NCBI GenBank assembly: GCA_903928895.1
Contig: CAIYSR010000150.1
Span: 62,001-126,000, forward strand
Reading direction: 5' to 3'
Source of the DNA: an uncultured Rhodospirillales bacterium
GTDB taxonomy: Bacteria; Pseudomonadota; Alphaproteobacteria; Acetobacterales; Acetobacteraceae
DNA length: 64,000 nt
The position numbers and the translations under genes were made by a program. Shown here one piece after another: positions 34,348 through 43,266 of the stretch (positions within the stretch are counted from its first letter, which is position 1; every line of letters starts with the position of its first letter). The notes beneath the pieces are model-generated. The model had not been told where the DNA came from, ran no database searches, and saw only the letters and a list, made by a program, of their open reading frames with translations.

Positions 34348-35456
34348 TGATCACCGCCACGCTGTCGCTCTATGTCGCCCGGGTGTTCGCCTTCGCGGTC
34401 GGGGCGATGGTGGGCGCGCTGACCTTCGTGGTGGGTCTGTTCGACTTCATCGAGCTGCTGCGCCGTGCGGCCACCAAGCCCGATGCGACGCTGGCCATCG
34501 TGGCCGGGATCGGCGGGCTGCGGCTGCCCTGGATCGCCATGCAGATCCTGCCTTTCGCGGTGCTGCTGGGCGGGATCATGGCGTTCTGGCGGCTCACCCG
34601 GTCCTCCGAACTGGTCGTGGCGCGGGCCGCGGGCATCTCCGCCTGGCAGTTCCTCGCCGCTCCGGTGCTGGTGGCGGTGCTGATGGGCGCTTTCGCCACC
34701 GGCGCCGTCAGCCCGCTGTCGGCCGCGCTGCGGGCGCAGGCCGAGGTGCTGGAGACCGCCTACCTGAAAACCGGCGGCGGACCGCTCGCCCTCAACGGCG
34801 GGTCGCTGTGGCTGCGCCAATCCGACCGCCAGCTCGATCCGCTGGGCGTTGCGATCCTGCATGCCGCGGGCGTTGCGCTGCGCGAGGGCATGCTGACCGC
34901 GCGCGAGGTCAGCGTCTTCCGCCTCGACGGCCAGGACCGCCTGCTGGAGCGGATCGAGGCCACCGGCATGCGGCTGGCCGACGAAGCCTGGGTGCTCGAC
35001 AATGCGCGGCGCGTCACCCCCAACCACCTGCCCGATCCCGCCCGCACCATCCGCCTGCCGACGACGATGACGCCCGAGCGGGTGCAGGAAAGCTTCGCGG
35101 CGCCCGACACCTTCTCGGTCTGGGCGCTGCCCGGCTTCATCGCGCTGCTCGAGGCCGCCGGCTTCTCGGCGCTGCGCCACCGGCTGCAGTTCCAGTCCCT
35201 GCTCGCGTTGCCGCTGCTGGCCGGCACGATGGCGCTGCTGGCGGCGGGATTCTCGATGCGGCCGGCGCGGCGCGGCGGCGTGGCGCAGATGATCGGCTCC
35301 GGCATCGCGGCGGGGTTTCTCCTGTTCGTGCTGACCAAGGTGAGCGAGGAATTCGGCCAGTCCGGCGCGTTGCCGGCGTTCCTTGCCGCCTGGGTGCCCT
35401 CGGCGGCCGGGCTGCTGCTGGCGGTTTCGCTCCTGCTGCATCTGGAGGATGGCTGA
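34344..35456 (+). CDS. lptG: LPS export permease LptG
   Basis: LptG pairs with LptF. The 370-residue protein opens MMITATLSLYVARVFAFAVG, has the coupling helix region AFWRLTRSSELVVARAAGIS near residue 80, a periplasmic domain, and three C-terminal helices (GGVAQMIGSGIAAGFLLFVL). The ATG at 34344 or 34347 overlaps the lptF stop; the longer frame upstream is lptF shadow. lptD starts three bases after its stop, so lptFGD should be one transcript. Confidence 0.95.
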   Translation: MMITATLSLYVARVFAFAVGAMVGALTFVVGLFDFIELLRRAATKPDATLAIVAGIGGLRLPWIAMQILPFAVLLGGIMAFWRLTRSSELVVARAAGISAWQFLAAPVLVAVLMGAFATGAVSPLSAALRAQAEVLETAYLKTGGGPLALNGGSLWLRQSDRQLDPLGVAILHAAGVALREGMLTAREVSVFRLDGQDRLLERIEATGMRLADEAWVLDNARRVTPNHLPDPARTIRLPTTMTPERVQESFAAPDTFSVWALPGFIALLEAAGFSALRHRLQFQSLLALPLLAGTMALLAAGFSMRPARRGGVAQMIGSGIAAGFLLFVLTKVSEEFGQSGALPAFLAAWVPSAAGLLLAVSLLLHLEDG

Positions 35457-35459
35457 GAC

Positions 35460-37682
35460 ATGCGCCCCGCCACCCGCCGCGCGAGGCTGCTTGCCCCCGC
35501 CCTGCTTGTCCCCGCCGTTGTCGTGGTCGGCCTGTTCGTCGCCGGCGCGGGCGCGGCGCAGACCCGCATGCCGAGCCAGACCATTGCCCCGGTCAAGCAG
35601 GACGCGCCGGTCTATTATCAGGCCGACACCGCCGAATACGATCGCGAGCCGGGTGTCGTCACGCTCACCGGCCATGTCGAATTCTGGCAGGACGCGCGGA
35701 TGCTGCTGGCGGACAAGGTGGTCTACAACCGCGTCACCGACATCGCCACCGCGACCGGCCATATCGTCCTGCTCGAACAGGACGGGCAGACCGTGTTTGC
35801 CGACCAGGCCGAACTCTCCGGCGGCATGAAGGACGGCGTGCTCACCGGCATGCGCGCGCTGCTCGCCGAGAACGGGCGGCTCGCCGCGAACGGCGTGCGC
35901 CGGACGGACGGGCGGATCAACGAGCTGGCCCGCGTCGTCTACTCGACCTGCGACCTGTGCACGACCGATCCCTCGCGCGCGCCGTTGTGGCAGATCCGGG
36001 CGGCCGAGGCGGTGCAGGACACCGAGAACAAGATGATCGAATACCACGACACGATCATCGACTTTTTCGGCGTGCCGGTGCTGTGGCTGCCCTATCTGAC
36101 CCATCCCGACCCTTCGCAGAAGCGCGCCAGTGGCCTCCTGACGCCGAGCTTCGGCCTGAGCAAGCACCTCGGCGGTTTCCTCGCCGAGCCCTATTACTGG
36201 GTGATCGACGGCCAGTCCGACGCCACGATCACGCCCACGGTTGCGACCCGCAACGGTCCTGCCGTGGAACTCGGCTACCGGCGGCGCTTCAACGACGGCA
36301 CGCTTTCGATCAACGCCTCGATTGCCAACCATGACGGCGAGGCGGGGGCGCATTTGTTCGCCCGCGGGAGTTTCGCCATCGACGAGACCTGGCGCTGGGG
36401 TTTCGATGTGCAGCGCACGACCTCGCTGAACTACATGCGCGACTTCCGCATCGCCGGGACCCAGACGGTGCTGACCAGCCAGGCCTATCTCGAAGGCTTC
36501 GGCCAGGGCGCCTGGACGCGGCTGGACGCGCGCGCCTACCAGGCGCTCTCGACCAGCATCAAGCGCGAGACGCTGCCCTATGTCCTGCCGCGCTATCAGT
36601 ACAGCTTCCTGTCCGAGCCGACCTGGCTCGGCGGGCGCTTCTCGGTGGAGGCCGGGGCGTTCAACGTCTTCCGCTACACCGGCACCAATGACCAGCGTGG
36701 CGCGCTCGGCCTCGCCTGGCAGGACGGACGGATCGGTCGGTTCGGCGATGTCTGGGATGTCCAGCTCCGCGTCGACGGCTCCGCCTACTGGGCGCACCAG
36801 TACGACCAGCAGCCCAATTTCGGCTCCCACGGCACCGTCAATGCCGCCCAGGCGATGCCGACGGCGGCGGTCAAGCTCAACTGGCCGCTGATGCGCGATG
36901 CCGGGAGCTGGGGCGTGCAGATGGTCGAGCCGATCGTGCAGGCGATCGCGGCGCCGCAGGGCAGTTCCTACGTCCGCACGCTGATCCCCAACGAGGACAG
37001 CCTCGACCAGGATTTCACCGACGCCACCCTGTTCGCGCTCAACCGGTTTCCTGGCTATGACCGCCTGGAAGGGGGGTTGCGCGTCAATGTCGGGCTGCAC
37101 GCGAACTGGACCCTGCCGGGCGGCGGGGCGGTGGACGGGCTGGTCGGCCAGGGCTACCGGGCGCGGTCGGACAAGGCATTCCTCACCGACTCCGGCATGG
37201 ACAAGACCGCGTCGGACATCGTCAGCCACCTGAACTTCACGCCGACCGGCTGGTTCGACATCACCACCCGGCAGCGTTTCGACAAGACGTCGGCGAAGGT
37301 CCGTTTTGCCGAGGGGCTGGCCTCCTGGGGGCCGCAATACGCCCGCTTCTCGGCCGGCTACACCTATTCGCTGACCAACCCCTATTTCTACTTCGACACC
37401 CCGGGCGGCTCGGCGCTGGCGACGAAGCCGCGCAACGAAGGCGTGCTCGGCTTCAGCGCCACCGAGGGGCCGTGGCGGGTGCATGGCTCGGGGCGGCGCG
37501 ACCTGCGGCAGAACAAGCTGGTGTCGCTCGCGGTCGGCGGCGCCTACGAGGACGAATGCTTCATCTTCGACGTCAGCTTCCAGCGGCGCTATACGTCGAT
37601 CAACAACGACCACGGTGCGAGCACGATTCTCTTCGAGGTCACGCTCAAGACCATCGGCGAGTTCGGCTTCCATGCGCTATGA
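35460..37682 (+). CDS. lptD: LPS assembly outer-membrane protein LptD
   Basis: LptD, with LptE, inserts lipopolysaccharide into the outer leaflet. The 740-residue protein has a signal peptide (LLAPALLVPAVVVVGLFVAG, cleavage near AAQTR), the OstA beta-jellyroll (YYQADTAEYDREPGVVTLTG to about residue 150) and a 26-strand-type barrel. Cysteines are in the pair STCDLC near residue 162 and one near the C terminus (DECFIF), suggesting a simpler disulfide pattern than the four-cysteine E. coli protein. It ends with the aromatic EFGFHAL. The next gene encodes a SurA-type chaperone, which is a known LptD assembly factor. Confidence 0.95.
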   Translation: MRPATRRARLLAPALLVPAVVVVGLFVAGAGAAQTRMPSQTIAPVKQDAPVYYQADTAEYDREPGVVTLTGHVEFWQDARMLLADKVVYNRVTDIATATGHIVLLEQDGQTVFADQAELSGGMKDGVLTGMRALLAENGRLAANGVRRTDGRINELARVVYSTCDLCTTDPSRAPLWQIRAAEAVQDTENKMIEYHDTIIDFFGVPVLWLPYLTHPDPSQKRASGLLTPSFGLSKHLGGFLAEPYYWVIDGQSDATITPTVATRNGPAVELGYRRRFNDGTLSINASIANHDGEAGAHLFARGSFAIDETWRWGFDVQRTTSLNYMRDFRIAGTQTVLTSQAYLEGFGQGAWTRLDARAYQALSTSIKRETLPYVLPRYQYSFLSEPTWLGGRFSVEAGAFNVFRYTGTNDQRGALGLAWQDGRIGRFGDVWDVQLRVDGSAYWAHQYDQQPNFGSHGTVNAAQAMPTAAVKLNWPLMRDAGSWGVQMVEPIVQAIAAPQGSSYVRTLIPNEDSLDQDFTDATLFALNRFPGYDRLEGGLRVNVGLHANWTLPGGGAVDGLVGQGYRARSDKAFLTDSGMDKTASDIVSHLNFTPTGWFDITTRQRFDKTSAKVRFAEGLASWGPQYARFSAGYTYSLTNPYFYFDTPGGSALATKPRNEGVLGFSATEGPWRVHGSGRRDLRQNKLVSLAVGGAYEDECFIFDVSFQRRYTSINNDHGASTILFEVTLKTIGEFGFHAL

Positions 37683-37714
37683 CCAGATCATTCATCGGAG
37701 TTGACCCCCTCATT

Positions 37715-39070
37715 ATGACTGCGGCGTCTCGCAAGTTCTCCTGGCCGGGCCTGGTCCTGGCCGCTCTCCTCGCCGTTCCCGCCGGTGTGGTTGCCACCCT
37801 GCCCGCGCAGGCGCAGCCGGCCGCTCCGGCGCGCGTGCCGGCGAAACCGCTGCCCGAGCGGGCCGGCACCGACGCGGCCACGATCGTCGCCCTGGTCAAC
37901 GGCCAGGTGATCACGCTCGGCGATGTCGACAACCGCCGCCGGCTGTTCGCCCTGTCCACCGGCATGAGCCTCGCCCCGGAGGTCCTGGCCCGGCTCAACG
38001 CGCAGGTGACGGCGCAGTTGATCGACGAGCGGCTCAAGCTGCGCGAGATGCAGCGGCGTCAGATCGTGGTGCCGGAGGCCGACATCGCCGCCGCGATCCA
38101 GGAGGTCGAGGGCCGCATCGGCCTGCCCAAGGGGGGGCTGCGGCAGCGCCTCGCCGCCGATGGCGTGGCGTTGCGCACAATGATCGACCAGATCCGGGTC
38201 CAGCTCGGCTGGGGCCGGGTGCTGCGCGAGGAGATGGGCGCGCAGTCGCCGGTCAGCGAGGCCGACATCGCCCAGCGCGCGGCTTCGCTCAAGGCCCAGA
38301 TCGGCCAGACCGAATACCGGGTGGGCGAGATCTTCATCCCGACCACCACGCCGGGGCAGACCGACGAAGCCCGCCGCTTCGCCGACACGGTGATCCAGCA
38401 ACTGCGCAACGGCGCGCCCTTCGGCGTGGTCGCTGCCCAGTTCAGCCAGAGCCAGACCGCCCTGCAGGGCGGCGATACCGGCTGGGTGCAGGGCGTCGAG
38501 CTTGATCCGACGGTGCTGCGGGTGGTCGACGCGATGCCGGTCGGCGCGATCAGCAATCCGATCGTGGTGCCCGGTGGCATCACCGTCGTCACGCTGCGGG
38601 CCAAGCGAGAGATCGGTCGCGAGAGCTCGGTGATCCTGACTTTGCGCCAGGCCTTCTACAAGTTCCCGACCCGGCTCGACCCCGAGCATCCGACCGAGGC
38701 GCAGAGTCAGGCGGTTGAGCGGGCGCGGCGGTTGTCGGCCAGCGCGCGGGATTGTGCCGCGGTTGAGGCGGCGGCGCGCGAGGCGGGCGACAAGTCGGGC
38801 GGCAATCCCGGCGAGGTGCGGCTTGACGGCGTCCAGGTGCCGGCCCTGCGTCAGCTCATGGGCAGTCAGCCGTTGGGCAAGGCGACCCAGCCGTTGATCG
38901 CCGATGACGGCGTGGCGGTGATGATGATCTGCTCGCGTGAGAGCCGAACGCAGGATCTGCCGTCGCGCAAGGAACTGGCGGAGCGGATCATGGGCGAGCG
39001 GTTCGAGCTGGTGTCGCGCCAGTTGACGCGCGACCTCGAGCGGCGGGCGGTGATTGAACGCCGCCGTTGA
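37715..39070 (+). CDS. surA: SurA-type periplasmic peptidyl-prolyl isomerase
   Basis: SurA escorts unfolded outer-membrane proteins, notably LptD, through the periplasm. The 451-residue protein has a signal peptide (SWPGLVLAALLAVPAGVVAT, cleavage near AQAQP), the N-terminal SurA chaperone domain (IVALVNGQVITLGDVDNRRR), and one parvulin domain (RVGEIFIPTTTPGQTDEARR to about residue 300, with GGDTGWVQGVELDP). Two in-frame starts exist: ATG 37679 overlapping the lptD stop, and ATG 37715 taken here because it gives a normal signal peptide; neither has a well-placed ribosome binding site. Unlike the common surA-pdxA-rsmA order, pdxA is missing. Confidence 0.9.
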   Translation: MTAASRKFSWPGLVLAALLAVPAGVVATLPAQAQPAAPARVPAKPLPERAGTDAATIVALVNGQVITLGDVDNRRRLFALSTGMSLAPEVLARLNAQVTAQLIDERLKLREMQRRQIVVPEADIAAAIQEVEGRIGLPKGGLRQRLAADGVALRTMIDQIRVQLGWGRVLREEMGAQSPVSEADIAQRAASLKAQIGQTEYRVGEIFIPTTTPGQTDEARRFADTVIQQLRNGAPFGVVAAQFSQSQTALQGGDTGWVQGVELDPTVLRVVDAMPVGAISNPIVVPGGITVVTLRAKREIGRESSVILTLRQAFYKFPTRLDPEHPTEAQSQAVERARRLSASARDCAAVEAAAREAGDKSGGNPGEVRLDGVQVPALRQLMGSQPLGKATQPLIADDGVAVMMICSRESRTQDLPSRKELAERIMGERFELVSRQLTRDLERRAVIERRR

Positions 39071-39077
39071 GCAAGTG

Positions 39078-39896
39078 ATGGCGCTGCCGGCGCTGCGCGA
39101 GGTGATCGCGCGGCACGGTCTGGATGCGCGGCGCAAGCTCGGTCAGCATTTTCTGCTCGATGCCAACCTGATCGGGCGGATCGTACGTCAGGCGGGTGAT
39201 CTGGCGGGGCGGCATGTTGTCGAGGTCGGGCCGGGGCCAGGGGGGCTCACGCGAGGGCTGCTGGCGAGCGCGGCGGCGGAGATCGTGGCGGTGGAACTCG
39301 ACGATCGCGCGGTGGCGCTGATCGGGGAGCTGGCGGAGGGGTTCGCCGGGCGGCTGCGGGTGGTGGCGGCGGATGCGCTGGCGCTCGATCTCACCGCGCT
39401 GGTGGCGGAGCCGCGACAGATCGTGGCCAATCTGCCGTATAACGTTGCCTCGCCCCTATTGGTGGGATGGCTGCGGCAGGCGGCCCGATGGGAGCGGTTC
39501 ACCCTGATGTTCCAGGATGAGGTGGCCGAGCGGATTTGTGCGGCGCCGGACACGCCGGCCTATGGGCGGCTGTCGGTGCTGGCGCAGTGGATTTGCACCG
39601 CGGAGTATCGCATGCGGATTCCACCGGCCGCTTTCGTGCCGCCACCCAAGGTGAACTCGGCGGTGGTGACGCTGACGCCGCGGGCCGAGCAGCCGGCGCC
39701 GGCCTTGTTCGCGGCGATGGAGCGGGTGACCGCCGCGGCCTTCGGCCAGCGCCGCAAGATGCTGCGCGGGGCGTTGAAATCGATCGGCGGCGAGCGCCTG
39801 CTGGCCGCCGCCGGGATCGACGGCGTGCGCCGCGCGGAGACCCTCGATATTGCCGCCTTCGCCCGGCTCGCGGCGCTGCATCTGGAGGGGGCATGA
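39078..39896 (+). CDS. rsmA: 16S rRNA dimethyladenosine transferase
   Basis: RsmA (KsgA) dimethylates two adjacent adenosines near the 3' end of 16S rRNA, a late step of 30S assembly. The 272-residue protein has RRKLGQHFLLDANL near residue 18, the SAM loop VVEVGPGPGGLTRGLL near 47, VAVELDDRAV, and the catalytic NLPY at 118-121, with a helical C-terminal domain. The ATG at 39078 is preferred on homology; a TTG at 39054 inside surA would add eight residues. Its stop overlaps the next start as ATGA. Confidence 0.95.
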   Translation: MALPALREVIARHGLDARRKLGQHFLLDANLIGRIVRQAGDLAGRHVVEVGPGPGGLTRGLLASAAAEIVAVELDDRAVALIGELAEGFAGRLRVVAADALALDLTALVAEPRQIVANLPYNVASPLLVGWLRQAARWERFTLMFQDEVAERICAAPDTPAYGRLSVLAQWICTAEYRMRIPPAAFVPPPKVNSAVVTLTPRAEQPAPALFAAMERVTAAAFGQRRKMLRGALKSIGGERLLAAAGIDGVRRAETLDIAAFARLAALHLEGA

Positions 39897-40663
39897 TCGA
39901 GGCCGCCATCCCGCGTGCCGCCCTGGTCACCGGGGCCGGCCGGCGTATCGGCCGGGCGATTGCCCTGGCGCTGGCGGAGCAGGGCTTCGCGGTGGCTGTG
40001 CACTGCCGCGCCAGCCGGGCGGAGGCGGAGGCGACGGCGGCCGAGGTCCGTGCCCGCGGGGTTGCCGCCGTGGTGCTTGGCGCCGACCTGGCGCGGGAGG
40101 CGGAGGTCGCGCGGCTGATCCCCGATGCCGGTGCGGCACTCGGCCCGATCGGCGTGCTCGTCAACAATGCCAGCACCTTCGAGCGCGACGAATGGCACGA
40201 TGCCAGCCGCGCCTCGTGGGACGCGCATATCGAGCCCAATCTGCGCGCGCCGTTCGTGCTCACCCAGGCCCTTGCGTTGGCCCTGCCGGCGGAGCGCAAG
40301 GGCGTGGTGGTCAACCTGCTGGACGAGCGCGTGTGGTCGCTGACGCCGCATTTCATGAGCTATACCCTCTCCAAGGCCGGGCTGTGGGCACTGACCCAGA
40401 CGATGGCGCTGGCGCTGGCGCCGCGTATCCGCGTCGCGGGCATCGGCCCCGGCCCGGCGGTGCCGTCGCCGCGCCAGAGCCAGGCGCAGTTCGACCGGCA
40501 ATGCGCCTCGGTTCCGCTTGGCCACGGCACCAGTCCGGAGGAGGTCGCGCGCGGGGTGCTGGCCATCCTGGCGCTGCCCTCCTACACCGGGCAGATGCTG
40601 GCGCTCGATGGCGCGCAGCATTTGCAGTGGTCGCCCGCCGGCGAGCGGGCGCTGGAGGAATAG
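39893..40663 (+). CDS. folM: FolM/PTR1-type pteridine reductase (SDR family)
   Basis: This 256-residue short-chain dehydrogenase has the arginine form of the cofactor loop, TGAGRRIG (residues 13-20), as in PTR1 and FolM. Its catalytic set is Asp144-Tyr157-Lys161 in place of the usual Ser-Tyr-Lys; the Asp lies 13 residues before Tyr, as in Leishmania PTR1 (Asp181, Tyr194, Lys198) and E. coli FolM. These enzymes reduce dihydromonapterin, dihydrobiopterin or dihydrofolate with NADPH. The gene is followed at once by folB, which acts on dihydroneopterin, so a pteridine role is well supported. It overlaps rsmA by four bases. Confidence 0.8.
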   Translation: MIEAAIPRAALVTGAGRRIGRAIALALAEQGFAVAVHCRASRAEAEATAAEVRARGVAAVVLGADLAREAEVARLIPDAGAALGPIGVLVNNASTFERDEWHDASRASWDAHIEPNLRAPFVLTQALALALPAERKGVVVNLLDERVWSLTPHFMSYTLSKAGLWALTQTMALALAPRIRVAGIGPGPAVPSPRQSQAQFDRQCASVPLGHGTSPEEVARGVLAILALPSYTGQMLALDGAQHLQWSPAGERALEE

Positions 40664-41062
40664 ATGGAAATCGCCGATGCGGCCGCGGGGCTCCGCCATG
40701 TCTTCATCCACGACCTGCTGCTGGAGGCGGCGATCGGGGTGTATCCGGGCGAGCACGGCCGCACCCAGCGCGTGCGCGTCAATGTCGATCTCGCGGTGCG
40801 CGATCCCGGCGCGCTGCCCGGCGGGACGCCGGTGGGGGCGGACGACCTCGCCCGGGTGGTCGACTACAGCGCCATCGCGCGCTCGGTGCGGGCCATTGTC
40901 GGCGGCGGGCATGTCCGCCTGGTGGAAACCCTGGCTGAGCGGATCGCCGTTGCCTGCCTCATGGATGAGCGGATTCTTTCGGCGCGGATCCGGGTCGAGA
41001 AGCTTGACATCTACCCCGAAGCGGGGGGTGTCGGGGTGGAGGTGGAGCGGCGTCGGTCGTGA
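40664..41062 (+). CDS. folB: dihydroneopterin aldolase
   Basis: FolB releases glycolaldehyde from 7,8-dihydroneopterin to give 6-hydroxymethyl-dihydropterin for folate synthesis. The 132-residue protein has VFIHDLLLEAAIGVYPGEHG near residue 13 (the catalytic region), VVDYSAIARSVRAIV near 65, LVETLAERIA with the conserved Glu near 86, and RIRVEKLDIYPEA near the C terminus. It begins directly after the stop of the FolM-like gene. No other folate genes are seen downstream; the next gene is on the other strand. Confidence 0.95.
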   Translation: MEIADAAAGLRHVFIHDLLLEAAIGVYPGEHGRTQRVRVNVDLAVRDPGALPGGTPVGADDLARVVDYSAIARSVRAIVGGGHVRLVETLAERIAVACLMDERILSARIRVEKLDIYPEAGGVGVEVERRRS

Positions 41063-41344
41063 TTTGTCCACGCCGCGCTGCGACAGGCTTAAGTTACAGA
41101 CACATGGCAGTGTTTTTTCATGCTGTTACACGGTTGTCATATGTAAATTTAGCGATATCAATGGGTTAGAATTTTGTGCGGCTTTTTTAGGCAGCCCCAT
41201 CAATGGCAGGAGTTCCGCCGGATTCACGCTTTGGAAACACCCTTCCCCACAGAGTTATCCACAGGAATCGTGGATGAATTGCAGGGGCACAGGGCATCGC
41301 CGGCGGCACTGCCCGGGATCCCGGAGGCGAAACGAATTTGGCTT
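41063..41344. other. AT-rich intergenic region with GANTC sites
   Basis: This 282-base gap lies between the ends of folB and ccrM. Its middle (about 41,090-41,190) is markedly AT-rich for this genome. GANTC sites, the CcrM target, are at 41221-41225 and 41265-41269, with a third at 41356-41360 just inside ccrM. A near-match to a DnaA box, TTGTCCACG, is at 41064-41072. I see no convincing open frame, tRNA or classic terminator. Confidence 0.6.
41255..41263 (+). promoter_or_regulatory. perfect DnaA box (TTATCCACA)
   Basis: TTATCCACA matches the high-affinity DnaA consensus exactly and sits two bases from a GANTC site (41265-41269). A single box beside AT-rich DNA can be a titration or regulatory site; it is not enough to name an origin. 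Confidence 0.6.
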
Positions 41345-42508
41345 TCAGCCTGCCGGATTCTCCAGCCGCAGCGTGTCAAGCGGAAGCCAGGCGCCGTCGC
41401 GTTCGAAGTGCCAGAAGGTCCAGCCGTTGCACGACGGCGCGTTCTGGACCTCGGCGCCGACCTTGTGGATCGAGCCTTGGGCGGTCCCGGCTCGGATCGA
41501 GCCATCCGCCACCACCACCGCCTGCGCCCGCTTCATCCGGTCGCGCAGCACGGTGCCGGGCTCGATCAGGCCGCGCTCCACCAGGCTGCCGAACGGCACC
41601 CGCGGGGTCTCGCGCTTGCCCACGGTGGTCGTGATGCCCTCGTCCGAGGACGGCCGCACCCGCCGCACGCGACCCAGCGCCGCCTCGACATAGGCCGGAT
41701 GCCGCTCGATGCCGATGTAGTGGCGCGACAGGCGGCGGGCGACGGCGGCGGTGGTGCCGGTGCCGAGGAAGGGGTCGAGCACGATGTCGCCCTGCATGGT
41801 CGAGGCGAGCAGGACGCGGTGGAGCAGCGCCTCGGGCTTCTGGGTCGGATGGAGCTTGAGGCCGTGCTCGTTCTTGAGGCGTTCGGCACCGGTGCACAGC
41901 GGGAACAGCCAGTCCGAGCGCATCTGCAGGTCGTCGTTGAGCGCCTTCATCGACTGGTAGTTGAAGCGGTAGCGCGAGTCCTTGCTGCGCGCCGCCCAGA
42001 TCATGGTCTCGTGCGCGTTGGTGAAGCGGCGGCCCTTGAAGTTCGGCATCGGGTTGGATTTGCGCCAGATGATGTCGTTCAGGATCCAGAAGCCCAGCTC
42101 CTGCATGATGGCGCCGATGCGGAAGATGTTGTGGTAGGAGCCGATCACCCAGATGGTGCCGTCCTTGCGCAGGAGGCGGCGGGCTTCGCTGAGCCAGGCG
42201 TGGGTGAAGGTGTCGTAGGCGGCGAAATCGTCGAACTTGTCCCAGTCGTCGTCGACGCCGTCGACCAGGCTGTCGTCGGGCCGGCGGAGTTCGCCGCGCA
42301 GTTGCAGGTTGTACGGTGGATCAGCGAAGACGCAGTCGACCGAGCCGGTCGGCAGCATGCGCATGATGCGCACGGCCTCGCCGAGCATGATCTGGTCGAG
42401 CGGCAGTTCGTGCACGGCATCCACGGTGTCGGGCAGCTCCACTGGCGGCCGCAAAGGCCGTGGCCGCAATGGTGGCGGTGGGGGTTCATGGTCGTCAAGA
42501 CGGGACAT
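41345..42508 (-). CDS. ccrM: cell-cycle DNA adenine methyltransferase CcrM (GANTC)
   Basis: CcrM methylates adenine in GANTC and links transcription to chromosome replication in alphaproteobacteria. The 387-residue beta-class enzyme has DPPYNLQL at residues 63-70 (catalytic motif IV), a target-recognition part ([40 protein letters not shown]), and the SAM motif DPFLGTGTT near 248. The C-terminal RAMA domain of about 90 residues, needed for specificity in Caulobacter, is present and ends in [13 protein letters not shown]. The N terminus has an extra proline-rich stretch. A GANTC site lies about 20 bases upstream of its start. Confidence 0.95.
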   Translation of the reverse strand: MSRLDDHEPPPPPLRPRPLRPPVELPDTVDAVHELPLDQIMLGEAVRIMRMLPTGSVDCVFADPPYNLQLRGELRRPDDSLVDGVDDDWDKFDDFAAYDTFTHAWLSEARRLLRKDGTIWVIGSYHNIFRIGAIMQELGFWILNDIIWRKSNPMPNFKGRRFTNAHETMIWAARSKDSRYRFNYQSMKALNDDLQMRSDWLFPLCTGAERLKNEHGLKLHPTQKPEALLHRVLLASTMQGDIVLDPFLGTGTTAAVARRLSRHYIGIERHPAYVEAALGRVRRVRPSSDEGITTTVGKRETPRVPFGSLVERGLIEPGTVLRDRMKRAQAVVVADGSIRAGTAQGSIHKVGAEVQNAPSCNGWTFWHFERDGAWLPLDTLRLENPAG

Positions 42509-42527
42509 TCGCCCACGATGCCCATGC

Positions 42528-42586
42528 GATTCGTGGTCGCGTCAAGCAACGCCACGCCAGAAGATATTGATTTTAAAATTCTTCTG
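42528..42586. promoter_or_regulatory. ccrM/pdxH divergent control region: GANTC site and palindrome
   Basis: The 176-base gap holds GATTC at 42528-42532 and an AT-rich inverted repeat CAGAAG (42558-42563) with CTTCTG (42581-42586), enclosing the palindrome ATTTTAAAAT (42570-42579). Only one TTAA is present, so a full CtrA box (TTAA-N7-TTAA) is not seen. Confidence 0.5.
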
Positions 42587-42684
42587 CGCGGGAGAAAGGG
42601 CGGCCAGCGGAATGTGCCAGAGGTCCGTCTTGGCGCGGGGCGCCGACGGGCGCACATAGGGGCGACGCAGCAGGAGAGCATCCC

Positions 42685-43266
42685 GTGCCCGAGAACGATC
42701 CTTTCGCCTTTTTTGCCCGCTGGTTCGCCGAGGCGGTGACCGCCGAACCGAATGACCCCAACGCGATGACGGTGGCGACCACCAACCAGGAGGGGCATCC
42801 TGCCGCGCGCATCGTGCTGCTCAAGGAGTGGGACGCGAAGGGGTTCGTGTTCTACACCAACAAGGAGAGCCGCAAGGGCGACGAGTTGCGCGAGAACCCG
42901 CGCGCCGCGCTGCTGTTCTTCTGGAAGTCGCTGCACCGCCAGGTCCGCATCGAGGGCATCGTCAGCGATGTGACGGACGCCGAGGCCGATGCCTACTTCG
43001 CCTCCCGCCCGCGCGTGTCGCGGCTGGGTGCCTGGGCCTCGATCCAGTCCCGCCCGCTTGCCGAACGCGGCATCCTGGAGGCGCGAGTGAAGGAATTCGA
43101 GGCCAAATACCCCGGCGAGGACATCCCGCGCCCGGCCTATTGGTCCGGCTACCGGGTGGTGCCGTCCTACCTGGAGTTCTGGCAGGACATGCCGTTCCGG
43201 CTGCATGACCGCACCATCTTCACCCGCCAGGGCGACGCCTGGAGCGTTGCCAAGATCTTCCCCTGA
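42685..43266 (+). CDS. pdxH: pyridoxamine/pyridoxine 5'-phosphate oxidase
   Basis: PdxH uses FMN and oxygen to make pyridoxal 5'-phosphate. The 193-residue protein matches the family: NAMTVATTNQEGHPAARIVL near residue 26, GFVFYTNKESRKGDEL near 53, FFWKSLHRQVRIEG near 79, and WSGYRVVPSYLEFWQ near 152. It starts with GTG at 42685, with AGGAG nine bases upstream. The downstream kinase begins in a four-base overlap. Confidence 0.95.
   Translation: MPENDPFAFFARWFAEAVTAEPNDPNAMTVATTNQEGHPAARIVLLKEWDAKGFVFYTNKESRKGDELRENPRAALLFFWKSLHRQVRIEGIVSDVTDAEADAYFASRPRVSRLGAWASIQSRPLAERGILEARVKEFEAKYPGEDIPRPAYWSGYRVVPSYLEFWQDMPFRLHDRTIFTRQGDAWSVAKIFP

Noticed and set aside
41063-41344. Possible chromosomal origin of replication
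   Set aside because: Only one perfect DnaA box and one weak match are present, and none of the usual origin neighbours are nearby. Kept only as a DnaA/GANTC regulatory site.
41174-42739. 521-residue plus-strand frame covering the ccrM gene
   Set aside because: It is the mirror of ccrM and starts in the AT-rich spacer; ccrM on the minus strand has all catalytic motifs.
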